The notes under the pieces: generated by a model | What the model was told of the DNA's origin: nothing | Seen by the model: the letters and a program-made list of their open reading frames with translations, nothing else | Databases searched by the model: none | Made by a program: the position numbers and the translations under genes | Origin: Lederbergia citri | Lineage (GTDB): Bacteria > Bacillota > Bacilli > Bacillales > Bacillaceae_C | Reading direction: 5' to 3' | DNA: 64,000 nt | Assembly (NCBI RefSeq): GCF_018343625.1 | Contig: NZ_JAGYPG010000002.1 | Location: 1 to 64,000, forward strand | Shown here: piece after piece, positions 54,139-62,897 of the stretch | Position numbering within the stretch: the stretch's first letter is position 1 | Layout of the letters: the number at the start of each line of letters is the position of its first letter

Positions 54139-55329
54139 ATGGATATTAAATCGCTTGATTTGTTTTCGCAGGAGTTTCACCAAAATCCTTATGATTATTA
54201 TAATAAAATCCGACCACACCAACCTTTTGCAAAAGTGAAGCTGTTTAACGAAGGACAACATCATACATGGATGGCTTTTACGTATGAAGCAGCGGTAGCC
54301 GTGTTAAAAGATCAGAGGTTTATAAAAGATATGCGGACAGTCTTCCCTGACGAAGTGACAGACGAAAATCTTCCGCCAATAAGTCAAAGCATGCTTTTTG
54401 TTGACCCTCCTGACCATCGCCGCCTGCGCAGCCTTGTACAAAGTGGCTTTACGCCTAAAAGGATTGCGAGGTTAAGAGGGCGTATTGAGGAAATTGCAAG
54501 AGAACAAGCATGGCTTATGAGAAACAAAGAAACGGTTGACTTTATTGAAGAATACGCGTTTCCGATTCCAATTAGAGTCATCTGTGAATTGCTTGGCATC
54601 CCGTCTGAAGATCGTCTTGATTTCCAGCGCTGGTCCAATGTAATAGTGGAGATAAGCGATAATCCTAGATATGATGAGGCTATGATGGAATTTATGGCTT
54701 ATCTGGAGAAAGTGATTGAAAAAAAGCGTGTGTCTCCTAAAGAAGATTTGCTGTCTGATTTAATTCAGGCAGAGGAAGGAGGGGACCGTTTAACTGTAAG
54801 CGAATTGTATGGAGTCGTTATGCTTCTCATAGTGGCCGGACATGAAACGACTGTGAATCTAATTGCCAATGGTTTACTGGCGCTGCTTACACATCAAGAC
54901 CAACTTGCGTTGCTAAAAGAAGACCATTCCCTTGTGGCACAAGCCATTGAAGAATTGCTACGTTTTAATGGTCCAGTTGAGTTCAGTACAGACCGTTGGG
55001 CGAAAGAGTCCTTTACGTTTATGGGGCAGCAGGTTGAGAAAGGGGACCATGTCATTGTTTCTCTTGCATCGGCGGATCATGATCCAGCGGCGTTTGCGGA
55101 TCCCAGTACCTTCAACATTACAAGGGAAAAAAGTCCTCATCTTGCGTTTGGAAAAGGCATCCACTATTGCCTAGGCGCCCCACTTGCCCGGCTTGAAGGC
55201 GAAATAGCCATACGTGTTTTGCTGGAAGAATACCCAAGTCTTAGCCTTGCAGCTGAACTGAATGAATTAGAATGGCGACAAAGTCTTATCATTCGTGGTT
55301 TGAAACAGTTGCCTATCAAGCTTTTTTAA
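54139..55329 (+). CDS. Cytochrome P450 (bacterial CYP107-like)
   Basis: 396 residues, soluble. I-helix oxygen-binding AGHETT (about 233-238), K-helix ExxR in EELLRF (about 271), and the heme loop FGKGIHYCLGAPLARLE with the ligand cysteine near 344. The order and length match Bacillus CYP107/CYP109 hydroxylases acting on fatty acids, terpenoids or macrolides. AAAGGGAG supports ATG 54139. No ferredoxin or reductase gene is adjacent, so it must use shared partners. Stands alone with its own terminator; higher G+C than the gaps around it. Confidence 0.95.
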   Translation: MDIKSLDLFSQEFHQNPYDYYNKIRPHQPFAKVKLFNEGQHHTWMAFTYEAAVAVLKDQRFIKDMRTVFPDEVTDENLPPISQSMLFVDPPDHRRLRSLVQSGFTPKRIARLRGRIEEIAREQAWLMRNKETVDFIEEYAFPIPIRVICELLGIPSEDRLDFQRWSNVIVEISDNPRYDEAMMEFMAYLEKVIEKKRVSPKEDLLSDLIQAEEGGDRLTVSELYGVVMLLIVAGHETTVNLIANGLLALLTHQDQLALLKEDHSLVAQAIEELLRFNGPVEFSTDRWAKESFTFMGQQVEKGDHVIVSLASADHDPAAFADPSTFNITREKSPHLAFGKGIHYCLGAPLARLEGEIAIRVLLEEYPSLSLAAELNELEWRQSLIIRGLKQLPIKLF

Positions 55330-55484
55330 AGAAACACATCAAGAAAACAAGCAGCGATTGGAGCCATCATGCCATTCCTTCTAGAAAAAGACGATTTGTA
55401 ATTGCGATACATCTAAGCAATTAAGAAAAAATGGAAATTAATTTTTTATTGTTTATGTATTTCTTTTATTTAATATAAAAATAT

Positions 55485-55523
55485 CAGTGGACTTTCCCCT
55501 TTCACGGAAAATCCACTGCAAGT
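55485..55523 (+). terminator. Terminator downstream of the P450 gene
   Basis: CAGTGGACTTTCC / GGAAAATCCACTG pair with one mismatch and are followed by TTTTT, about 155 bp after the P450 stop. The rest of 55330-55693 is AT-rich without genes. Confidence 0.7.
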
Positions 55524-55693
55524 TTTTGGAAGTATTAATTAAACCACAATAGTTACTTATTCATCGAAATAACTTTTACACCCTTTTTGTAATATAAGTT
55601 TAGCCAGATTTTTCTGGTTGAACTTTTTATATATGTGGTCATATGGTTACGATTTCATGATTAGTTTAATAGGACAGACCCTAAGGAAATCTC

Positions 55694-56047
55694 TTATCCT
55701 ACTATTATAAAATCTTCCCTATTCCTACTAATAGGAATGTTTATGACTTCACATTTCTTTACAGTTGCACGTTTCAAAGACTTCATGGATTTTATTAGAA
55801 AATCTACTTTCGATTCTTCCCCTTGCAGTTCTGCTTCTACACTTCCATCTTCTAAATTTTTCACCCATCCCATGAATTCCAATCTTTGAGCAAGGGTAAA
55901 TAATTCCAAACGGAATCCTACTTTTTGAACTCTCCCGGAAAAGATAACTTTTTTTCTTACTACATTGCTTGAATCAAATTCGGGAAAATTAATATTATTG
56001 GCATGCCAAATAACGTAATCATCTCTTAATCTTTTTAAAGCTTTCAT
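55694..56047 (-). CDS. Acylphosphatase family protein
   Basis: 117 residues; the C-terminal 90 form an acylphosphatase domain: VVRKKVIFSGRVQKVGFR contains the phosphate-binding GxVQxVGFR with its arginine, and the catalytic asparagine is in GWVKNLEDGSVEAELQG. An N-terminal extension of about 28 residues (rich in basic and aromatic residues) is extra compared with the 90-residue norm. Hydrolyses acyl phosphates. AAAAGGGGAAAAG upstream. Confidence 0.88.
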   Translation of the reverse strand: MKALKRLRDDYVIWHANNINFPEFDSSNVVRKKVIFSGRVQKVGFRLELFTLAQRLEFMGWVKNLEDGSVEAELQGEESKVDFLIKSMKSLKRATVKKCEVINIPISRNREDFIIVG

Positions 56048-56081
56048 TCTCTTTTCCCCTTTTTTATTAGTATTATGGTAA

Positions 56082-56119
56082 ATTCTTCTTCAACTATCCT
56101 GCACGTTACTTTAAGTTCA
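56082..56119 (-). repeat. Intergenic repeat, half copy R11
   Basis: TTCTTCTTCAACTATCCTGC then ACGTTACTTTAAG, first half of the family repeat, 86 bp downstream of the NUDIX gene. Confidence 0.5.
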
Positions 56120-56204
56120 TTTTTCACAATTGGCCGGAAGTTCCCTTCACATAATCACAGAGCCCTGACACTCATTTATAAATAGTTATACAAATAAAGA
56201 TTTA

Positions 56205-56627
56205 TTAACCTACCACTCCTTGGAATGCATACGGGACTGATTTATCTAGCAAATATTTAATACCATTTTTATGATATGGCATCATTTCATCAGCTGTTTT
56301 TAAACTTACCCATCTTACTTCTGAAATTGTTTCAGTATCTTGTATTGAAATTTCACCACTTAGTATCCTTGCTTTGAATGTTATAAAAAGGGCATGATTG
56401 TCATCATTCATCATAAAAGCTTCATTTACGCTAATGATATGATCAATCTCAATAGTTAAACCAGTTTCTTCTTTAGCTTCGCGTATTGCTGCTTGTGATA
56501 GAGTTTCTCCTGATTCAACAGCTCCACCTGGTAAAGACCAATTATCATATTTAGTATTTTTAACCATTAAAACTTTTTCTTGTGTTTCATCATAAATAAG
56601 TGAATATACTACATCTACTCTTTTCAT
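56205..56627 (-). CDS. NUDIX hydrolase
   Basis: About 140 residues with the complete Nudix box GGAVESGETLSQAAIREAKEETGLTIE (about residues 38-63; GX5EX7REUXEEXGU satisfied). Hydrolyses nucleoside-diphosphate-linked compounds. ATG 56627 has AAGGAG 8 nt upstream; the GTG at 56636 overlaps that site. Substrate unknown. Followed by half repeat R11. Confidence 0.9.
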   Translation of the reverse strand: MKRVDVVYSLIYDETQEKVLMVKNTKYDNWSLPGGAVESGETLSQAAIREAKEETGLTIEIDHIISVNEAFMMNDDNHALFITFKARILSGEISIQDTETISEVRWVSLKTADEMMPYHKNGIKYLLDKSVPYAFQGVVG

Positions 56628-56715
56628 TAAACACACTCCTTGTACGTTTCTAATATTTACAAAAAGCGACTGTACTTCGTTATCGCACCTTCTAAGAGTT
56701 GAATAAGCTTAGAAT

Positions 56716-57606
56716 TTAAGATTGATTACAATTTTTTATCTCTCCAAAGGTAACTTTCATACTAGGAGCGTATACTAAAGAGGAATCAATGTTAAATACT
56801 TGTGAAAAAAGTAGCTCTGCTTCATACTGTGCCTGTGCATCCTTCGATGTTACCCCTCGGTTTTTTAAACCTTCAATAAACGCTTCTTTATTAGCGGGTT
56901 CTTCACCTAAACCTTCTTCTTTTAAAGAAAAATACAGTTTTTGTTTATCGATTTGATCCATATTCGGATTGAGGAAATTTACTTTGTCACTAATTCTGCA
57001 CTCAATGTTCTCCACACCCAATTCTGTTAGATATAATGGTATTTTAGCTCCTATATTCCCATCTTTTCCATTCTGTTTTCCATCATCTTCAAATAGTTTT
57101 TGAAGAATGCCAAGTTTAATAATATGAGTTTGTTCATACCTATTAACATAGTATGATGACATATTTGAAATCCAGTGTGGTTCAAAACAAATTATTTTGC
57201 CTTCGTTCACAACAGAATCAATCATTTTTTGAAGCATTCTTTTGGGATCTGACATATGTAAAAGAAAAGCGTGGCATACTGCAATGTCATACTTACGCTC
57301 TATATCTATCTCATATAAATCAGCTACAAAGAGTTCAGCTTCATATTTTAGATTGTGAAAAAGCTCTCTCCCCTGATTAATAAGTTGTTGTCCTTTATCT
57401 ATTCCTGTATATTTCGAACCGGTTGGTAATAGAGGTAATAATTTAAGTCCCAAATATCCATATCCACAACCAAAATCAATAATATGTACAGGTTGAGATA
57501 GCCTCCAAACGTACTTTACTAAAAACTCTAAATAGTCATCATTATAATATAAGTCTCTAGTTGTTTTTAGGTATTCCATTTTGGTATCCCAATAATACTC
57601 TTCCAT
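56716..57606 (-). CDS. Class I SAM-dependent methyltransferase
   Basis: 296 residues. Motif I IIDFGCGYGYLGLKLLPLLP (about 40-58), acidic loop YTGIDKGQQLI, and post-I YDIAVCHAFLLHM. A C-terminal helical extension of about 120 residues goes beyond the minimal fold. Small-molecule or antibiotic-related methylation is likely but unproven. Stands 80 bp from the NUDIX gene on the same strand. Confidence 0.88.
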   Translation of the reverse strand: MEEYYWDTKMEYLKTTRDLYYNDDYLEFLVKYVWRLSQPVHIIDFGCGYGYLGLKLLPLLPTGSKYTGIDKGQQLINQGRELFHNLKYEAELFVADLYEIDIERKYDIAVCHAFLLHMSDPKRMLQKMIDSVVNEGKIICFEPHWISNMSSYYVNRYEQTHIIKLGILQKLFEDDGKQNGKDGNIGAKIPLYLTELGVENIECRISDKVNFLNPNMDQIDKQKLYFSLKEEGLGEEPANKEAFIEGLKNRGVTSKDAQAQYEAELLFSQVFNIDSSLVYAPSMKVTFGEIKNCNQS

Positions 57607-57679
57607 TAATGTTCTCCTTTTGTTGGATTTCTCTCTATAAGAAAATTAATTTTTTATATTCTCTTATTCTTACAAAGAG

Positions 57680-57767
57680 TCCTTCTTCAAATCCTGCCTA
57701 TTAGTTTAATAACTTCAACAAATAAAAGCCTTAATCCTTCTTCTTTTAACGTCCCCCTTTAGCTTAA
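57680..57767 (-). repeat. Intergenic hairpin repeat, copy R6
   Basis: CCTTCTTCAAATCCTGCC, TTAGTTTAATAACTTCAACA, then a GCCTTAATCC-type hairpin with weak pairing, then CCCCCTTTAGCTTAA. Lies directly upstream of the MerR-RCC1 promoter region. Confidence 0.75.
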
Positions 57768-57839
57768 AAAGATTTCCTTACTTTTATTGACTCTCATGGT
57801 ACATGAGGATATATGATTATATATAGAGGTGATGATGAT

Positions 57840-59285
57840 ATGAAATACAAAGTAAAAGAAGTTGCCGAATTTGTAGGTGTGAGTATTGCTACACTCCACC
57901 ATTATGATAAAATCGGTCTCCTTTCACCTGAATCGGTTAACCAAGCAGGATATCGTCTTTACACAGATTACGAATTGGAGCGATTACAGCAAATATTATT
58001 TTTCAAAGAAATGGGGTTTTCACTAAATGAAATCAAAAAAAATCTAGAACATACAGGTTTCGATCGCAAGCACGCATTAGAAGTCCATTTAGATGTTCTT
58101 CTCCAAAAGAAAAAACGCCTGGAAGAAATCATCAACACAGTATATAAAACGATAGAATCCATAAATGGAGGGATGAAAATGAATCCGAAAGATATGTTCG
58201 AAGGCTTTGATATTACAGATATCGAAGAAAGCAAGAAAAAGTACGCTGCAGGAGGATACGAACATACCTTGGCAGTCAAAGCTGATGGGACTGTTTGGGG
58301 ATGGGGGAATTTTGGTCAGGAAGAAAGCTCAGTTGGACTTGAAAAGCCCCTTGTTCCTATTCTGTCAAATGTAAAGACAGTAGCAGCTGCATCTGGGCAT
58401 TATCATTCATTTGCTATTAAAAACGATGGGACTGTTTGGGGATGGGGGAGTAATGACCACGGTCAACTTGGAATAAATGCTAACGAAGACTATGTTACTG
58501 TACCCATCAAAATAGAGGGTCTAGATCATGTTGTTTCTGTTTCGGCAGGTGTGTTTCATACGTTAGCATTAAAAGACAATGGGAGGGTATGGACATGGGG
58601 TCCAAATTGGTATGGTCAACTTGGAAATGGATCATACAAAGAGAGTAAGTCTCCTTTAATTGTTGAGAATTTGGCAGGTGTTAAAGAAGTGGCTGCAGGT
58701 TTCTTTCACTCTTTAGCCTTAAAAGGTGATGGCACTGTATGGAGATGGGGCGGTTATGGGGATTCGACCAACGAATTTCCAATAAAGGATCAAAGTCCGA
58801 TTCCTGTGCGTATGAAAACGATCGATCAAATAGTTGCAATTGCTGCAGGAGGTTCGCACGGTGTAGCTTTAAAAGATGATGGTACAGTTTGGACATGGGG
58901 ATACAATGATGAAGGTCAATTGGGAGATGGAAAGTTTGTAAACGGGTGTTCATGTGAACCAAGAATGGTTTCTGGATTAACCGATATAAAAGCAATCACA
59001 GCTGGTGGGGCATTTACATTAGCTCTGAGGAAAAATGGCACAGTTTGGGCGTGGGGATCAAATAATTACGGTCAACTTGGAGACGGTACCTACGAAAAAA
59101 AATGTGAAGCAAGAGAAATTCCCGAACTGAATGATGTCATTCATATTGCGGCTGGGACAAAGCACGCTATGGCAATGAAGAAGGACGGTAGCGTCTGGTT
59201 GTGGGGGAGTAATGACCACGGACAATTAGGTGATAAAAAAGATAGTAAAAAGAATCGTCCATATAAATATTTTCAAACCACTTAA
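57840..59285 (+). CDS. MerR-family regulator fused to a seven-repeat RCC1 beta-propeller
   Basis: 481 residues from ATG 57840 behind AGAGGTGAT. Residues 1-70 are a MerR winged helix (YKVKEVAEFVGVSIATLHHYDKIGLL), 76-110 a dimerising coiled coil, and 114-124 MNPKDMFEGFD. The last is the linker that begins the TipAS drug-binding domain in TipA-like regulators. At that point the TipAS domain is absent. Residues 137-481 instead form seven RCC1 repeats, each ending in a pattern like HTLAVKADGTVWGWG..N..GQLG, enough to close a propeller. The DNA-binding half should act on a spaced promoter, while the propeller likely binds a ligand or protein. Orphan gene flanked by repeats; no adjacent target is obvious. 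Confidence 0.9.
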   Translation: MKYKVKEVAEFVGVSIATLHHYDKIGLLSPESVNQAGYRLYTDYELERLQQILFFKEMGFSLNEIKKNLEHTGFDRKHALEVHLDVLLQKKKRLEEIINTVYKTIESINGGMKMNPKDMFEGFDITDIEESKKKYAAGGYEHTLAVKADGTVWGWGNFGQEESSVGLEKPLVPILSNVKTVAAASGHYHSFAIKNDGTVWGWGSNDHGQLGINANEDYVTVPIKIEGLDHVVSVSAGVFHTLALKDNGRVWTWGPNWYGQLGNGSYKESKSPLIVENLAGVKEVAAGFFHSLALKGDGTVWRWGGYGDSTNEFPIKDQSPIPVRMKTIDQIVAIAAGGSHGVALKDDGTVWTWGYNDEGQLGDGKFVNGCSCEPRMVSGLTDIKAITAGGAFTLALRKNGTVWAWGSNNYGQLGDGTYEKKCEAREIPELNDVIHIAAGTKHAMAMKKDGSVWLWGSNDHGQLGDKKDSKKNRPYKYFQTT

Positions 59286-59309
59286 ACTAACTATCATTAA
59301 CAAATAGTT

Positions 59310-59345
59310 AAACCTACAACACATATAGATTGTAGGTTTCTTTTT
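59310..59345 (+). terminator. Terminator after the MerR-RCC1 gene
   Basis: AAACCTACAA / TTGTAGGTTT ten-pair stem, 10-nt loop, then TTTTT, 25 bp past the stop. Confidence 0.85.
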
Positions 59346-59524
59346 GCTTATATAAAAAATGTACTTATTTATAAAGTTAGGTAAATGTTTCAAAATTATC
59401 GCTCCCTTTTCCCCTTGTTCACACCATACGTGCGACTTTCAAAGCATACGGCGTTCCATATGATAGCAAATGCATTCATTATAATGGCTGACTATTGATA
59501 TGGCTAATCCTATAATGGTGTACC

Positions 59525-60274
59525 TTATCCTAACTGGCGTTTAAATTGTTTACTGGCGAACAAGTAAGCGATAACCGTAATGCCGATGCACCAAGCAAGT
59601 GCGATCCAAATATCGTTGCCAACAGACCCTTCATACAAGAGAGCACGAATTGCATTCACGATTGAAGTCACGGGCTGGTTCTCAGCGAACGCACGGACAA
59701 TTTTAGGCATGGTTTCGGTTGGAACAAAGGCTGAACTGATAAACGGCAGGAAAATCAGCGGGTACGAGTAGGCTGTCGCCCCTTCCATTGACCCCGCTGT
59801 CAATCCGGGAATGACCGCCAGCCATGTCAGCGCCAGCGTAAACAGTGCGAGTATCCCAGCTACCGCGAGCCAATGCAGGATATCAGCGCTGGAACGAAAG
59901 CCCATCAAGAGCGCGACGAGGATAACTACCACAATAGTAAGCGAATTGGAAACTAGCGAGGTCAACACGTGAGCCCACAATACCGACGAGCGCTTAATGG
60001 GCATGGTAATGAAACGCGCCATCAGACCACTCTTTACATCATTAAACAGCCGTAGAGAAGTGTATGCAACGCCGGATGCGATAGCCATCAGCAAGATTCC
60101 CGGTAATAAATAATTGACGTAGTTATCCGATCCTGTCTCTATGGCGCCGCCAAAAACGTAGACAAACAGTAGCATCATCATAATCGGCGTAATCGCCACT
60201 GTGATTATCGTATCCGGGCTGCGCAAAATGTTACGCATTAAACGCCCTAGTAATACCCTTGTTTTACTTTTCAT
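59525..60274 (-). CDS. ABC-2 type transporter permease
   Basis: 249 residues with six spans, the ABC-2/DrrB layout (LRSPDTIITVAITPIMMMLLFVYVFGG at the N-terminus; LPFISSAFVPTETMPKIVRAFAENQPVT near 175-200). It pairs with the ATPase gene ending one base before its start and forms a drug-type exporter. It is visibly richer in G+C than surrounding gaps, as is its partner. Confidence 0.92.
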   Translation of the reverse strand: MKSKTRVLLGRLMRNILRSPDTIITVAITPIMMMLLFVYVFGGAIETGSDNYVNYLLPGILLMAIASGVAYTSLRLFNDVKSGLMARFITMPIKRSSVLWAHVLTSLVSNSLTIVVVILVALLMGFRSSADILHWLAVAGILALFTLALTWLAVIPGLTAGSMEGATAYSYPLIFLPFISSAFVPTETMPKIVRAFAENQPVTSIVNAIRALLYEGSVGNDIWIALAWCIGITVIAYLFASKQFKRQLG

Positions 60275-61036
60275 TTACATCTCCTCCTTTTTGCCGATGA
60301 TCGTGAGGAAAATTTCCTCCAATGTTGGCTGCTTCTCAATGTACTCCACTTTTGTTGGCGGGAACATTTCTTTGAGTTCAGTTAGGGTACCGGTCGTGAT
60401 GATTTTTCCGCCGTGCAAGATGGCAATACGGTCCGCCAGTTGTTCGGCTTCCTCCAGATACTGGGTCGTGAGCAAGATGGTTGTGCCACTGCCGGCAAGC
60501 TCCTTGACGGTATCCCAGACTTCAAGCCGCGCTTCGGGGTCAAGCCCTGTCGTCGGTTCATCGAGAAAAATGACAGCTGGCGTCCCGATCAGGCTCATGG
60601 CGATGTCAAGACGTCGCTTCATCCCGCCGGAATATTTGTCCGCCCGGCGATTGGCCGCGTCACGCAGACTAAATCTTGCAAGCAGATTGTCAGCGACTTG
60701 AGCAGGATTGGAAACTCCCCGCAGCTTGGCGACCATCATCAGATTTTCCCGCCCGGTAAGCATGCCGTCTACAGCTGCGAACTGTCCTGTTAAGCTGATG
60801 CTCTGGCGAACATAATTGGGTTGACGCTGAACGTCATAGCCGCAAATACCTATTTCGCCGCCATCGTGTTTCATTAGCGTTGAGAGGATGTTGACCGTTG
60901 TCGTCTTACCCGCTCCATTTGATCCTAGCAGTGCAAAAATTTCGCCACGTAGCACCTCAAAATCCACCCCTTTTAAGACTTCCTTGTCTTTAAAGGATTT
61001 TTTTAACCCTTTTACTGAAATCGCTACAGTGTTCAT
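60275..61036 (-). CDS. ABC transporter ATP-binding protein (DrrA type)
   Basis: 253 residues with Walker A GSNGAGKTT (38-46), signature YSGGMKRRLD (135-144), and Walker B VIFLDEPTTGLD (155-166). The C-terminus ends EYIEKQPTLEEIFLTIIGKKEEM, typical of daunorubicin-type exporters. Works with the downstream permease. A PadR-type box lies 70-85 bp upstream of the start, so the pair is probably repressed by the adjacent PadR protein until a drug is present. Confidence 0.93.
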   Translation of the reverse strand: MNTVAISVKGLKKSFKDKEVLKGVDFEVLRGEIFALLGSNGAGKTTTVNILSTLMKHDGGEIGICGYDVQRQPNYVRQSISLTGQFAAVDGMLTGRENLMMVAKLRGVSNPAQVADNLLARFSLRDAANRRADKYSGGMKRRLDIAMSLIGTPAVIFLDEPTTGLDPEARLEVWDTVKELAGSGTTILLTTQYLEEAEQLADRIAILHGGKIITTGTLTELKEMFPPTKVEYIEKQPTLEEIFLTIIGKKEEM

Positions 61037-61106
61037 ATTTTTTCCTCCTTATAAAAAGTGTCCTTGCCGAGTTAGATTACTTTACTCCACTATTCTGTAT
61101 CGCTGA

Positions 61107-61124
61107 TAATAAGTAATACTTACT
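61107..61124. promoter_or_regulatory. PadR-type box upstream of the ABC exporter
   Basis: AGTAATACTTACT (61112-61124) is a 5-3-5 palindrome. The minus strand 14-mer AGTATTACTTATTA here recurs exactly at 62013-62026 upstream of padR. Confidence 0.55.
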
Positions 61125-61199
61125 ACTGAGTTGTAAATATGACTGAATAACGAAGGTACAATTCGTAACCAGCTATTCAGTCGGTATTATCTATTGAAC

Positions 61200-61541
61200 T
61201 TATTTTTTTCCAAATCGCTTCTTGATACTTTGATTCAAATCTTCACCATACTTGGCGACATAGGTTTTAGCGTTTGCCAGTAGTTCATCGGCAAAGGACG
61301 CCACATCGTCCCCAGTGATTTCCAACACTTTTCTGCCTTCAGCTGCACCGGCTTCGAACAACTCGATCAATTCATACTGCATGTGCAGCATATCCATCCC
61401 GTTGCCAGTTGCGAAATTCCACATGTAGTTTTGAATTTTCTTAAATACAAACTGGTAGTCCTCTGGCAGGGCTTCAACCCGTGCCATCATCATCTTATAC
61501 TCTTTTTTATCACCAATCATTTTTTTGAACATTTCCAACAT
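61200..61541 (-). CDS. DUF1048 family protein
   Basis: 113 residues, all-helical and acidic, matching DUF1048 (a fold found as a companion of PadR regulators and ABC exporters). Opens with MLEMFKKMIGDKKEYKMMMARVEALPEDY and contains MLHMQYELIELFEAGAAEGRKVLEITGDDVA. Function unknown. Lies 72 bp after padR in the same direction, likely co-transcribed. Confidence 0.85.
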   Translation of the reverse strand: MLEMFKKMIGDKKEYKMMMARVEALPEDYQFVFKKIQNYMWNFATGNGMDMLHMQYELIELFEAGAAEGRKVLEITGDDVASFADELLANAKTYVAKYGEDLNQSIKKRFGKK

Positions 61542-61612
61542 GTTATTTTTCCTCCTTTTTTATAAAGCTCAACATTACAGTCCAAAATTATCGGATGGAA
61601 TAACTTATGAAG

Positions 61613-61933
61613 CTAGTTTGATTTCAAGACGTTGATTTTTGATGATACAAAATCCCATTTTTTCCAAAACAATTCAAGTTCCTGGCGGCCAGCCTCATTA
61701 AGTGTGTAAAACTTGCGGGGCGGCCCCATATCTGACGGTTTCTTTTCTATGTTGACTAGTTTTTTCTTTTCTAATCGCACAAGGATCGTGTAGACCGTCC
61801 CTTCCACGACTTCGGTAAACCCAAGCTCGTTCAGGCGGCGGGTAATCTCATAGCCATAGGTTTCATGACGACTGATGATTTCCAGCACACAGCCTTCCAG
61901 TGAACCTTTTAGCATTTCAGTTAAATTTTCCAT
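61613..61933 (-). CDS. PadR family transcriptional regulator
   Basis: 106 residues from ATG 61933, after GAGGTAG; the frame is open to 62005 but the PadR domain starts at MENLTEMLKGSLEGCVLEII. The winged helix (YGYEITRRLNELGF; VEGTVYTILVRLEKKKLV; GPPRKFYTLNEAGRQEL) is complete. This is the short PadR-s1 form without the C-terminal dimer helix extension. It likely represses itself and the ABC exporter through the shared 14-bp box. Ligands of such regulators are usually the exported drug. Confidence 0.92.
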   Translation of the reverse strand: MENLTEMLKGSLEGCVLEIISRHETYGYEITRRLNELGFTEVVEGTVYTILVRLEKKKLVNIEKKPSDMGPPRKFYTLNEAGRQELELFWKKWDFVSSKINVLKSN

Positions 61934-62012
61934 GTTTAGAGCTACCTCTATTCTGTATAACTTAGTAGTAAGGTAAATTTTAATCAATAGCTTTTGGGAA
62001 ATCACGCTATTG

Positions 62013-62026
62013 AGTATTACTTATTA
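62013..62026. promoter_or_regulatory. PadR-type box upstream of padR
   Basis: AGTATTACTTATTA, identical to the minus-strand sequence at 61107-61120, 80-93 bp upstream of padR. A related AGTAGTAAGG string occurs at 61964. Confidence 0.5.
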
Positions 62027-62039
62027 CAGGTACATTGTA

Positions 62040-62409
62040 ACACCGAGTAGTAGGGGTGTCAACTATACATCTTCACAATCTTTTCTTTACCATAACAACA
62101 TCTAATCTCTTATATGGGTTGGGGCATAACAAAAAGACGGCCTCTTATTAAAGAAAAACGTCCGTTCGTATTATATGGTCAGCCAGAAAATATTTCTGAT
62201 TGACCATTTTTTATATCGATATTTGATAACTGTAGCCGGGGTAGAACGTAAGCGACCTGGGGCTAAGACCTCGTCCGCAAAACAGTTCACCCCTACTTGT
62301 AGAAACATGTTTGAGGCTGGTTGGAACAATTAACCAGCGAAGCTATGACACTATGAGGAGGATTTAGGGGGTATCGGCAATTATATTATTGAAGGAGGAT
62401 TTTTAATGA
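62040..62409. other. Structured gene-free stretch
   Basis: Between 62235 and 62390 the sequence is richer in G+C and holds GGGGTAGAAC..GTTCACCCCTAC, a potential long-range pairing, with an open plus frame reading VERKRPGAKTSSAKQF and EAGWNN-stop. It could be the 3' end of a lost insertion sequence (IS605/TnpB style), but I cannot confirm. Confidence 0.3.
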
Positions 62410-62562
62410 ATGAGTCATTGGTCTGGATTTGGCAAAAGTGTAAGTCAGGTTCAAGCATATTTGGAAAGTAAGAAGCCCTACAAGAAAAGTTTCAAAGTAA
62501 AACATGATCTTGATGGGTTAGCTAGTTTATTAGATTTTATTCAAGAGATAGAACATATTTGA
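62410..62562 (+). CDS. Small hypothetical protein (50 residues)
   Basis: ATG 62410 with AGGAGG 11 nt upstream gives MSHWSGFGKSVSQVQAYLES, then KKPYKKSFKVKHDLDGLASL, ending LDFIQEIEHI. Basic centre and acidic amphipathic C-terminus. No family recognised; shorter than usual cut-offs. An alternative ATG at 62406 in another frame stops after 22 codons. Confidence 0.4.
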   Translation: MSHWSGFGKSVSQVQAYLESKKPYKKSFKVKHDLDGLASLLDFIQEIEHI

Positions 62563-62628
62563 GGAGAACGTCCCCCTCTTGTAACAATTGATTATTAACT
62601 TGTTATAATCCCACTATTCAATTGAACA

Positions 62629-62704
62629 AACCGCCTGTTAGTAGAAATATCTTCATCAAAAAATGCGTTATTCCTTCTCTAATCAACGCACTCGATAGTT
62701 TAAG
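62629..62704 (-). repeat. Intergenic hairpin repeat, copy R7
   Basis: CCGCCTGTTAGTAGAAATATC, then TTCATCAAAAAATGCG, a GCGTTATTCC..AATCAACGC hairpin, and CTCGATAGTTTAAG. It fills the middle of the 335-bp gap before the 62.9 kb gene; the remainder is AT-rich with the gene's promoter. Confidence 0.75.
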
Positions 62705-62897
62705 TTTTCTTCACAACTTCACCCTTACTTATTCCTTTAGTTAACAAGGAATATCTTACTAATACACAATTTCCTCGTATTGTTCATTAACATCAAATAA
62801 TTATCTAATGATAACCGCATATTTTATACATTTTACATAATTCTCCAAGCACTTTAAAATTTCACAGCATAATCTTTTAAAGAAAGGAGTGAAGTAA

